Source of the DNA: JBHENC01 sp046262295
GTDB taxonomy: Bacteria; Acidobacteriota; Blastocatellia; Pyrinomonadales; Pyrinomonadaceae
Direction: 5' to 3'
NCBI GenBank assembly: GCA_046262295.1
Contig: JBHENC010000001.1
Location: forward strand, 124,001-188,000
Length of the DNA: 64,000 nt
Made by a program: the position numbers and the translations under genes. The notes under the pieces were generated by a model. That model did no database searches. It was not told the origin of the DNA and worked only from the letters and a program-made list of their open reading frames with translations. This document shows, in pieces, positions 1 to 7,122 of the stretch. Every line of letters begins with the position of its first letter. Within the stretch, counting starts at the first letter, position 1.

Positions 1-1033
1 CGAGCTTATGCTTGTGGCGCTGCTCCACCTGATAACGCGAGACTTTTCCTTGAAGCAGTTTGTTGATGTGGATGAGCAGTGTGCCTAAATCTTCTTCATG
101 AATGAGGTCTTGAAAATTGCCGCAGAGAAATTCCTGTTCGGTGTAACCGAGAATTTCCGAGAGTGAGCGATTAACCTTGAGCCATCGCCCTTCGGGTGCG
201 ACCAGCGCCATGCCTGCGGCGTGATCGAAGGCGCTGCGAAGACTCTCCTCGCTCTCTTGCAGGGCATTGCTGATGCGCTCTTGTTCGGCGATGTGGCGTG
301 AGAGTTCTTCGACGTGATTCTCTGCGGATTCCAGATTAGCGCGATAGGTGCGGTATGTGAAATAGACGATGGCGATAATTGGAATCGTCACGAGGAAGGC
401 GTAGAAGCCGACAATGTGAATGAGCTTGGCGTTGACGCCCGCGGCGGATGCTCCAGCAAAATAAGTGAGGGATGTCCAGAGATAATAAGTCTTCCATGTT
501 TGAAAGAAAGGCTTGTCGAGCTTGAAAGATTCTCGCAGCGCCGCCAGTCCGGAATTGGCGACATATTGAACAAACGCCATTACGCAGATGGCGATGATGA
601 AGTAAGCCGTGTAGTCGCCTTCCGTTAATCTTTCAACGGAGCCGAAGCAAGCGCGTAATGTCCAGACGGTGATAAAGGTCGAGCAGGCGAGCAGTGAGGC
701 GTTAAAGAACCGCGTCATCCACTTTTTGCTGAATCGCAAAGACGAGCAGAAGGCTTCCGCCGCCGCGACCAGAATGGCTGCCTCGCCGCCATAAAGCAGC
801 AGCGTTAGAAAGATGAATGTATCGGAGACGGTGATCTCTGCCTTGACGCGCGGAATCTGAATGCCGATGCGCGAACCGATAGTGATGGTGATGAAAGCAA
901 AGAGCAGGAATCGGGAATCAAGCGACGCAACCGGCAGGTAAAACGCGGAGAAAAGGCAGACGGCTGCGCCCGCAGCAACGATCAGCCGCATATAAGGTTC
1001 GGTTAGTCTTTGTTTGCTCAAGTTGTTCTGCAT
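1..1033 (-). CDS. Membrane PAS-domain sensor protein (C-terminus beyond window)
   Basis: Reading leftward from an ATG at 1033 the frame stays open to the window edge (344 codons seen). Residues about 15-226 are strongly hydrophobic and make several transmembrane helices. They are followed by a polar helical linker (about 228-265) and a PAS domain from about 267, with typical stretches SAFDHAAGMALVAPEG and VNRSLSEILGY. The PAS closely resembles the one in the hybrid kinase at 45710-47803 (AFDNTAIGMAVAAPSG). The output domain is cut off; histidine kinase or GGDEF/EAL are the usual partners of this layout, so only 'membrane sensor' is supported. Its coding strand matches the subtilases upstream of it. 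Confidence 0.8.
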   Translation of the reverse strand, partial: MQNNLSKQRLTEPYMRLIVAAGAAVCLFSAFYLPVASLDSRFLLFAFITITIGSRIGIQIPRVKAEITVSDTFIFLTLLLYGGEAAILVAAAEAFCSSLRFSKKWMTRFFNASLLACSTFITVWTLRACFGSVERLTEGDYTAYFIIAICVMAFVQYVANSGLAALRESFKLDKPFFQTWKTYYLWTSLTYFAGASAAGVNAKLIHIVGFYAFLVTIPIIAIVYFTYRTYRANLESAENHVEELSRHIAEQERISNALQESEESLRSAFDHAAGMALVAPEGRWLKVNRSLSEILGYTEQEFLCGNFQDLIHEEDLGTLLIHINKLLQGKVSRYQVEQRHKHKL

Positions 1034-1342
1034 CGCAAAAGTTCCGGCGTGTAGGGTTCAAGGCATCACCAAAATCATTGTTAAGCGAACAACGTGCCAA
1101 AACAAACAGGCGATAAACTCGAATTAAAATGATGTAATTGAAATTCTGAACCAGTAGGTGCGGAGATTATCGCTTCAGTTTGACCGGGACAAATCAAAAA
1201 CTCTCTGTCAGATTGACGAGAGAGATGGGTAGAAATTTGCCTTAAAGTTCAAGTCTAAAGCGGCGCACTCAAGAACGCACCGCTTTAGACTTAAACCGGA
1301 AATTTTGAGCAGGTTGAGATTTGGCAACGCCGCCTTTTTGAT
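1034..1342. other. Intergenic region between sensor gene and first subtilase
   Basis: No convincing gene is seen here. It separates two leftward genes, so it should hold the subtilase 3' end signals and the promoter of the sensor gene. The only clear structures are two hairpins: a strong one at 1251-1292 (listed separately) and a bulged one at 1201-1224 pairing CTCTCTGTCA with TGACGAGAGAG. Confidence 0.6.
1251..1292 (-). terminator. Terminator-like hairpin after subtilase gene
   Basis: AAGTCTAAAGCGGCGC pairs with GCACCGCTTTAGACTT across a 10-base loop, a 16-bp stem with one mismatch, about 50 bases past the subtilase stop codon. No clear U tract follows on the minus strand, so it may be a transcript-end stabiliser rather than a classical Rho-independent terminator. 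Confidence 0.5.
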
Positions 1343-3295
1343 TTAAGGGTTGTTATCAACAACCACGGCCATGCCGGACGTACCGTCGCCGTTTATCAGG
1401 GCGGTTTGCGCTTCCAGCTTGTTATCGCTAACCAGCACGCCGTCTGCTACTAAAACACCATCGCTAACCAGCACGCCGTCGCCCACGAGCACACCGTCGC
1501 TCATGAGTACGCCGTCATTGACCAGAACGCCCGCGCTTATAAAATAAGTGCCCTCACTTAGAACGATTCCGTTGCTCGTGAGAATATTCTGACCGGGAGT
1601 GACGCCACTTGACAGCATCGTCGCATCGGCGACAAGGACGCCATTGGAAAGCAAAGTCGCAGCACCGAACATAGCGCCTTTGGCGTAAATCTTCTGATAC
1701 ATCGTGATTAAATTCGTGCCGGTGGCGTATGTCTGGTTGAGGACGACGCCTTGCGCCCACGGAAAGCTATATCCATTGATGCTCGTCTGTAACTTTGGAT
1801 TAGAGCTCGTCACAAGCAAGGGCGAGCCAAGCAAGGTTGTTGAAGTCAGATTAGTGCGGACAAGTTTGGCGAGCCGCACCGCACCCTCTACGTTGATCTC
1901 GCCCGCGCCCTGCTCGAACATATTGAAGCCGGAAAGTTGTTGGGCTGTGTACTCCAAAATCATCTTGCAGAGGTTCGGCGTCAGGGTCGGATTCGCTTGC
2001 AGCATCAAGGCTACTGCACCGGAGGCGATAGGAGTCGCCATAGATGTGCCGTTCAAGCGCATCATCTTTTTGTATTGATTGGTGCTGACGGGCATATTTA
2101 GCTGCGGGTACGTCCGCACAAGGTAATTGTTCTTCGATTGCGCGTCAATAATTAGGTTGCCGGGCGCAACCAAGTCGGGCTTGATTAAATTATCGAAATG
2201 CTTTGTCCCGAGCGTGTCCGTCCAGAAACTTCGCGTCGGGCCGCGTGAACTGTATGTCGTTACAGTATCGTCACTGCGGTCGTCCGTGCCGTAGGTGTTG
2301 GAAGCGCCGACGGTGATTGCCGACGGCTCGTTGCCGGGCGAGTGGATTGCCCCGTAAATTTTCTGTCCTGAACTGTTCTTTCCGTTATTACCGGCGGCGG
2401 CAACCGCGACGACACCGGCATCCACCAGTTTGCGAACTGCCTGGCATACCGGGTCATTCTTGTAAGACGTTATGGCCGGTATGCCGATGCTCATGTTGAC
2501 GACGCGGATGTTGTATTGCGCGCGATTCGCCATCACCCAGTTAAGCGCGCCCAGCAATCCTGATGACGTGCCGACGCCCTGCGAATTCAGCACTCGCAGA
2601 TTGAGCAGGTTAGCGTTGGGCGCGATGCCTCGATACGCCCCCATAGCCACGGACGAGTTGCCGGCGGCGATTGAAGCGACGTGCGTGCCGTGCCCGTAGC
2701 GGTCGTCGGTGCGCCCTTCGCCCGTGAAATCTTGATTGACAATGACACGCAGTGCCCCCGTATCAGGATTGAGGAATTCCGTGTGGCTGGTGTCAATGCC
2801 GGAATCGAGTATGGCGATGCCTATGCCCGAACCGTCCAGATTGCTCCTTCCACTCCATGCGCGGGCGGCGGCGTCCGCGCCCGTTGTCTGCGAGAGATGT
2901 CCGAGCGATTTAACCTGCTGTTCCGAAGAAATGCTCAGCACTTCTTCAAAAGCTGTCAACTCTTCGACGACGCTTGCGGGCAATTCAAGGGCATAAGAGT
3001 TTAATTGCTCGAAGCGCCCCTTAATATGCACGCCGTTGCGATTAAGCAGCGCGTTGAGTTGTCCGCTCGCCGGAGCGTTGAGTTGAAGGATAACGCTGAT
3101 TTGTTCGTCGCGCTCTTTACGCCCGCGCTGTTGCTCGCGCAAATCTGGAGAAACCTTATCTGCGGGCGTTTGTGAGGCTGCCGGATGTGAGAGCGATTGG
3201 GCGTTGCTTTGTCCAATCATTCCTCCCACACACAAAGAGATAGAGAGGCAGCACGACAACGCGATTCGGATCATGTTCTTACTAATGTTCTTCAC
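1343..3295 (-). CDS. Secreted S8 subtilisin-like protease with hexapeptide-repeat C-terminus
   Basis: 650 residues. A signal peptide covers about residues 1-32 (hydrophobic stretch then QSNAQS). An inhibitor I9-like propeptide region follows (about 60-125), then the S8 catalytic domain with the triad visible: Asp164 in ILDSGID, His202 in GHGTHVA, Ser418 in NGTSMATP, plus oxyanion Asn303 in AAAGNNG. The domain ends near 480. Residues 550-624 are low-complexity repeats of the form GVLV(S/G/A)DG, not part of the protease fold, perhaps a beta-solenoid or surface-anchoring tail (inference). It is a tandem paralogue of the next gene (31-base gap), so the two may be co-transcribed. Extracellular protein degradation is the likely role; the natural substrate is unknown. 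Confidence 0.93.
   Translation of the reverse strand: MKNISKNMIRIALSCCLSISLCVGGMIGQSNAQSLSHPAASQTPADKVSPDLREQQRGRKERDEQISVILQLNAPASGQLNALLNRNGVHIKGRFEQLNSYALELPASVVEELTAFEEVLSISSEQQVKSLGHLSQTTGADAAARAWSGRSNLDGSGIGIAILDSGIDTSHTEFLNPDTGALRVIVNQDFTGEGRTDDRYGHGTHVASIAAGNSSVAMGAYRGIAPNANLLNLRVLNSQGVGTSSGLLGALNWVMANRAQYNIRVVNMSIGIPAITSYKNDPVCQAVRKLVDAGVVAVAAAGNNGKNSSGQKIYGAIHSPGNEPSAITVGASNTYGTDDRSDDTVTTYSSRGPTRSFWTDTLGTKHFDNLIKPDLVAPGNLIIDAQSKNNYLVRTYPQLNMPVSTNQYKKMMRLNGTSMATPIASGAVALMLQANPTLTPNLCKMILEYTAQQLSGFNMFEQGAGEINVEGAVRLAKLVRTNLTSTTLLGSPLLVTSSNPKLQTSINGYSFPWAQGVVLNQTYATGTNLITMYQKIYAKGAMFGAATLLSNGVLVADATMLSSGVTPGQNILTSNGIVLSEGTYFISAGVLVNDGVLMSDGVLVGDGVLVSDGVLVADGVLVSDNKLEAQTALINGDGTSGMAVVVDNNP
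1424..1531 (-). repeat. 18-bp tandem repeats encoding GVLVSD-type hexapeptides
   Basis: Six imperfect 18-bp units encode residues 589-624 of the subtilase (variants GVLVND, GVLMSD, GVLVGD, GVLVSD, GVLVAD). The period is exactly six codons, so unit gain or loss keeps frame. Confidence 0.8.
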
Positions 3296-3325
3296 AGTTG
3301 TTTTTCCTTCTCGTGTTTCTCGCGC

Positions 3326-5275
3326 TTAGTACATGCAAGCTGTCGGATCGCCATTAACCAAGGCGGATTGCGCCTGCATCGAGGAGTCAGAGACCATGAT
3401 GCCGTCGCTGACCATAATACCGTCGCTCACCATGATGCCGTCGCTGACCATAATGCCGTCGCTCACCATGATGCCGTCGCCGAGTAGCATATTAGCGCCG
3501 AGAAAGAGCGAGCCGTTTCCGAGCACCGTGCCGTCGCTGACCATGATGCCGTCGCCAACCATGATGCCCCGCATCATCATCGCCGTATTGAGCGTGACAG
3601 CGGTTGCGGACTCATAAAAGCCGTCGTTGAGCAGATAGCCCAGACCGTAAGGCTTTTGATAGCCTGTAATCAAATTAGAGCCATTAGCCCACGTATGATT
3701 GAGGAGAATGCCCTGCGCCCACGGAAAGTTGTATCCGGTAACTGTTGATTGCGCTGTCGGCGGTTTGTTCGTGATCAGCAGCGCCGCACCGACTCTGGTC
3801 GTGGAGGTCAGATCAGTACGCACCAATTTAGCCAGACGCACTGCGCCTTCGATGTTGAGTTGACCCGCGCCTTGTTCGAAAGCATTAAAGCCTTTGAGCG
3901 GTTGTGCCGTGTACTGCAAGATCATCTTGACGAGATTCGGCGTCAAATTCGGGTTGGCTTGAAGTATCAAAGCGGCGGCTCCGGCAACGATAGGCGAGGC
4001 GACGGATGTGCCGTTCAAGTACATCACCTTGTTCGGAGCGGATGAGCCGTAGCTGGTGCTGGAATCAATTTGCGGATAGGTGGTGACGAGGTAATTCTTG
4101 TTCGCTTCGCCAAACACGAGTTTATTGCCCGGCGCGACGAGGTCTGGCTTGACCACGTTGTCGAAGTGTTTGACGCCTGAGGCATCCGTCCAGAAGCTGC
4201 GAGTGGGCCCGCGCGAACTGTAGGTCGTCACAGTATCGTCGCCGCGCGTATCCGTGCCGTAGGTGTTGGAAGCGCCGACGGTGATCGCCGACGGCTCGTT
4301 GCCGGGCGAGTGAATACGACCGTACACTTTATTGCCGCTCGCATCCTTACCATCATTGCCAGCAGCCGCGACAACCACTACCCCGGCGTCAACGAGGCGG
4401 CGCACGGCTTGGCATAGCGGGTCATTCTTGTAAGACGTGATGGCCGGTGTGCCGATGCTCATGTTGACGACGCGGATGTTGTACTGCGCGCGGTTCGTCA
4501 TTAACCAATTGAGCGCGCTTAAGACAGTAGAGACCGAACCGGTTCCCTGCGAGTTGAGCACGCGAAGATTAATCAGATTGGCTTTCGGGGCGATTCCCGT
4601 GTAAGCGCCCTTGTAAATGGAGCTGTTACCGGCGGCGGCGGTTGCGACGTGTGTGCCGTGTCCGTATGGGTCATCGGTGCGGCCTTCGCCTGTGAAATCC
4701 ATTGCGAGGGTCACGCGCGAATAGGTGGAAGTCAATAGCAGAAGATCGGTCTGCGTTTCGGTCAGCGCGCTGTGATCTTTATAAACGCCTGAATCGAGAA
4801 CGGCGATGCCGATGCCCGAGCCGTCGAGTGTCGTGCCGCTGACCATGCTCCGGGCAACATCCGCGCCGGTCGTCGAAGTGACGTGACCGAGCGATTGAAC
4901 CGGATTGTCCTTTGAAACGAAACTTACTTCGCTAAAGGATGCTAGCTCATCAATCACGCTGACGGGAAGCTCTGCCGCATAGGAATTGAAGTTGTGGAAG
5001 CGTCCCTTAATATGCACGCCGTTGCGGTTGAGCAGCGCATTGAGTTGACCTTGCACGGGGCCGTTAAGTTGAAAGATGATGCTAACGAGATCGTCGCCGG
5101 AGCGTGAACCGCGCACACGTTCGCGCAAATCAAAAGAGACTTTGCCGGCGTGTGTCGGACCTTGGTTAGCTTGCGCGCTCGCGTGTTGGCCTAGCGGAGA
5201 AGCGACGAATGAAGAGACCATCACGGCGAGCGTGATGATCCAGATCAGAGGGCGATAGTGTTTGAGCATTCTCAT
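3326..5275 (-). CDS. Secreted S8 subtilisin-like protease, paralogue with GIMVSD repeats
   Basis: 649 residues, very similar to its downstream neighbour in the catalytic domain but with its own repeat type. An N-terminal signal peptide (about 1-35) is followed by a propeptide-like region and the S8 domain: Asp161 in VLDSGVY, His206 in GHGTHVA, Asn307 in AAAGNDG, Ser424 in NGTSVASP. Compared with the paralogue there is a short insertion after the Asp motif (LTETQTDLLLL). The tail (570-630) carries GIMVSD hexapeptides, five of them identical and in a row. A purine-rich site GGAGAT lies 8-13 bases before the ATG at 5275. It is first in the two-gene subtilase unit. Secretion is inferred from the signal peptide. 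Confidence 0.93.
   Translation of the reverse strand: MRMLKHYRPLIWIITLAVMVSSFVASPLGQHASAQANQGPTHAGKVSFDLRERVRGSRSGDDLVSIIFQLNGPVQGQLNALLNRNGVHIKGRFHNFNSYAAELPVSVIDELASFSEVSFVSKDNPVQSLGHVTSTTGADVARSMVSGTTLDGSGIGIAVLDSGVYKDHSALTETQTDLLLLTSTYSRVTLAMDFTGEGRTDDPYGHGTHVATAAAGNSSIYKGAYTGIAPKANLINLRVLNSQGTGSVSTVLSALNWLMTNRAQYNIRVVNMSIGTPAITSYKNDPLCQAVRRLVDAGVVVVAAAGNDGKDASGNKVYGRIHSPGNEPSAITVGASNTYGTDTRGDDTVTTYSSRGPTRSFWTDASGVKHFDNVVKPDLVAPGNKLVFGEANKNYLVTTYPQIDSSTSYGSSAPNKVMYLNGTSVASPIVAGAAALILQANPNLTPNLVKMILQYTAQPLKGFNAFEQGAGQLNIEGAVRLAKLVRTDLTSTTRVGAALLITNKPPTAQSTVTGYNFPWAQGILLNHTWANGSNLITGYQKPYGLGYLLNDGFYESATAVTLNTAMMMRGIMVGDGIMVSDGTVLGNGSLFLGANMLLGDGIMVSDGIMVSDGIMVSDGIMVSDGIMVSDSSMQAQSALVNGDPTACMY
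3386..3475 (-). repeat. Five 18-bp tandem repeats encoding GIMVSD
   Basis: Five units coding GIMVSD (residues 601-630), nearly identical at DNA level and differing by few synonymous changes, which suggests recent unit duplication or homogenisation. Related single units occur nearby (GIMVGD, GIMVSD at 570-581). Confidence 0.85.
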
Positions 5276-5720
5276 CTAAATATCTCCGATAGTATGGCTG
5301 TCCTTATCCATAGATCAGCGCAGGGGATAGCCTTTGTAGCTTATTCTTATTAGTGCCACGTATTTCTGGGAACTCCCACTACCTTATCCCGTTGAGACTT
5401 AGGTTGGTAAGCATTTGCCGCCTCCAGCTTTCGCCTTGAGTAAGCCTTTATCGATGACATTGGCAGCGCAATTTGAAATATCGCGCTTGATTGCAAGCGC
5501 TGAGCGGTAGGAGCAATAGCGAACGGTATGCCACAGGCGGGACGACAGACTAAATTAAAGGATTATAAAGGGGTTACATTCTAAGAATGAATTTTCGGTG
5601 TTGACATAACTATCATTTTGAAAGACCTAAAACTACCAGAATGATTGTAGATCGGTCTTTATGCAAAAAGTAAAAGACTCAGGCATTATCCGACTATAAT
5701 TTTTCAAACGCCCCTCTGAG
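5276..5720. other. Intergenic region upstream of subtilase pair
   Basis: About 445 bases with no supported gene. Its right end lies just past the truncated PIN gene, its left end should hold the promoter for the leftward subtilase pair. A TTGACA hexamer occurs on the plus strand near 5599 but has no good partner hexamer. AT-rich compared with its surroundings; nothing else recognised. Confidence 0.5.
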
Positions 5721-6026
5721 TCAACCCCCGAGTTGTTCGAGATCGCCCGCGCGGGCGGTTTCGTTTGCGCCGACGATGACCTTTGTTCCGGCATGAGCGG
5801 CTAATAATTTCGCTTTGAGAGCGCGTTCGGCATCCGGGTTCTGAGCAATTTCGTAATCAACCACTTCACTGGTGAGCCACATGAAGTCGCCATCTTCGAT
5901 GCGGGTGAGAATGAGCTTTATCGCTTCGGCTTCAAGCCGGATGCGCGCTTGGCGTTGGTCATCAAAAGGGCGTTGCAGGCTGCACACATCCAAATAGATT
6001 TTAACCACTTTGTCGCTCGTGCTCAT
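5721..6026 (-). pseudogene. PIN-domain protein, C-terminally truncated
   Basis: 101 residues opening with VKIYLDVCSLQRPFDDQ, the N-terminal strand and first acidic residue of a PIN ribonuclease subfamily, and continuing through EVVDYEIAQNP. Members are usually near 150 residues. Here the frame stops right after DLEQLGG, before the KPLDALHLA-type helix and the later acidic residues, so the active site cannot be complete. Its ATG overlaps the TGA of the upstream methyltransferase-tail remnant (ATGA), suggesting that it was once translationally coupled to a full methyltransferase gene. Probably inactive; the family assignment is reasonably sure, the function is not. Confidence 0.6.
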
Positions 6027-6036
6027 TTCGCCCTCT

Positions 6037-6195
6037 GCGCGCTTCCTTCGACAATCGCAATTTCGTCGTCGGTCAGTTCATAGAGTTGATAAACGAGGCG
6101 GTCAATCTCACGTTCCCACCGGCTCACCTCCGCCTGCGGGTTGTCGCGCGAGGACTTCGAGAATTTAGTCAACGAGTTTGACGATTGGTGATTCT
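6037..6195 (-). pseudogene. Remnant of methyltransferase 3' end (tail copy A)
   Basis: Codes for DNPQAEVSRWEREIDRLVYQ and onward to DDEIAIVE, almost identical to the last 35-40 residues of the methyltransferase at 7123-10830. DNA similarity continues upstream to about 6195 (matching the 'VELVDRILAAKRDDPQ' coding region) but with frame damage. There is no body for this gene: the antitoxin gene ends immediately upstream. It is best read as the leftover 3' end of a second, related methyltransferase gene or of a local duplication. Confidence 0.7.
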
Positions 6196-6197
6196 GC

Positions 6198-6434
6198 TTA
6201 AAACGCATCATGTGCAGGTGGGTCAACGTCGGGGGACTGGGCGAGAGCTTCGCGCGCTTTTTCCCAACTGCCACGTGCGGCGCGCGTCTTCAGATAGTCT
6301 TTAGTCATCCATGCCGAGACTTGCGCGGTCAGCGCAATGGTCACGAGTTGGTCGAGCGTGACGTTTTCGCGCTCGGCGAGTTGTTTGGCTTGCGCGAACA
6401 ATTTATCGGGGATGTGCGTTTCGATTGTCGTCAT
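6198..6434 (-). CDS. Antitoxin-like protein paired with PIN toxin
   Basis: 78 residues: MTTIETHIPDKLFAQAKQLA then a helix (ENVTLDQLVTIALTAQVSAW) in the style of ribbon-helix-helix/CopG-like antitoxins, and an acidic, disordered C-terminal end (SPDVDPPAHDAF) suited to wrapping the toxin. The ATG overlaps the stop of the toxin gene by four bases (ATGA), so the toxin is encoded first and the antitoxin second, the reverse of the usual vapBC order. It probably neutralises the PIN toxin and autoregulates the pair; both roles are inferred from the family and pairing. Confidence 0.75.
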   Translation of the reverse strand: MTTIETHIPDKLFAQAKQLAERENVTLDQLVTIALTAQVSAWMTKDYLKTRAARGSWEKAREALAQSPDVDPPAHDAF

Positions 6435-6862
6435 GTTGGAATATCTCCTAAAAACTGCAAAAACTCTTTCGGCGTAATTAGTTTAACGCCAAATTGCTCG
6501 GCGGGGCGAAGATGGTGCGGGTTGTAAGTAATGATAAAATCCGCGTTTGCTGCTGCCGCCAGTTCAATCAAGAAATCATCTTTCGGGTCAGATGACAAAG
6601 GTCGCCATAGATAAAAGATGTTGTGGCGGCGGGCGATGGAGCAAATCCCGTCAATCAAAACATCAATCGCTTCGTGCGTCATTCCTTCAACCATGCCCGG
6701 ACGTTTCAAGACATCTTCGTATTCCAGCGCGAGAGCCATTGAGACATTAACTTCCCAACGGGCATCATCGAGTTGCGTCAGCAATCTATTAGCGACGCCG
6801 CGCCGTGAGCGCAATCCGGCGACCAGAATGTTGGTATCCAGAACGATTTGATAAACAGGCAT
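6431..6862 (-). CDS. PIN-domain putative toxin (COG1569-type)
   Basis: 143 residues, full family length. It begins YQIVLDTNILVAGLRSRRG, the classic first acidic motif, has E49 in the ALEYEDVL helix, and later DPKDDFLIELAAAANADFIIT with the second acidic cluster. It ends with a typical ITPKEFLQFL. The PIN_3 group of probable endoribonucleases fits. It is co-directional and overlapping with the antitoxin at 6198-6434. All key acidic residues seem present, so this is likely an active toxin-antitoxin pair, unlike the truncated PIN gene 400 bases downstream. Confidence 0.85.
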   Translation of the reverse strand: MPVYQIVLDTNILVAGLRSRRGVANRLLTQLDDARWEVNVSMALALEYEDVLKRPGMVEGMTHEAIDVLIDGICSIARRHNIFYLWRPLSSDPKDDFLIELAAAANADFIITYNPHHLRPAEQFGVKLITPKEFLQFLGDIPT

Positions 6863-6894
6863 TGTCAGGCAAACCTTAACACACGCTCACCGCC

Positions 6895-6972
6895 CCGCTC
6901 GCTTCAACAATCGCAATCTCGTCATCCGTCAGTTCGTAGAGTTAATAAACGAGGCGGTCAATCTCACTCGCC
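6895..6972 (-). pseudogene. Remnant of methyltransferase 3' end (tail copy B)
   Basis: Third version of the same methyltransferase tail: minus-strand reading gives EIDRLVY, a stop (TAA in place of the Gln codon), then LYELTDDEIAIVE. It is cut off by the REP-pair element that starts at 6974. With copy A and the true gene end at about 7130-7276 this makes three copies of one 3' end within 1.2 kb. Confidence 0.7.
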
Positions 6973-6973
6973 G

Positions 6974-7106
6974 GGAGCGCAGGCATCCTTGCCTGCAAGC
7001 GTGCGTCAGCACGCTAACTGTTCGTCGCCACTTCGCTCCACGTCGAAAGCTAACGGACAATCTTCTTCGCGCTCACGCGCTCATGCAGGCAGGATGCCTG
7101 CGCTCC
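6974..7106. repeat. REP-pair element (BIME), copy 1
   Basis: 133 bases bounded by inverted copies of GGAGCGCAGGCATCCTTGCC. Each end folds as GCAGGCA/TGCCTGC. One arm carries a GCGTGC-GTCA-GCACGC hairpin, the other a GCGCTCACGCGC-type arm. Located between methyltransferase tail copy B and the true methyltransferase stop. The type-a arm lies on the left, as in copy 4. Confidence 0.85.
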
Positions 7107-7122
7107 AGTCTTCGCGCTCCGG

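Noticed and set aside
3386..3475. Regular 18-bp repeats that could suggest a CRISPR-like array
   Set aside because: The repeats are directly adjacent with no spacers and code a hexapeptide in frame within the subtilase.
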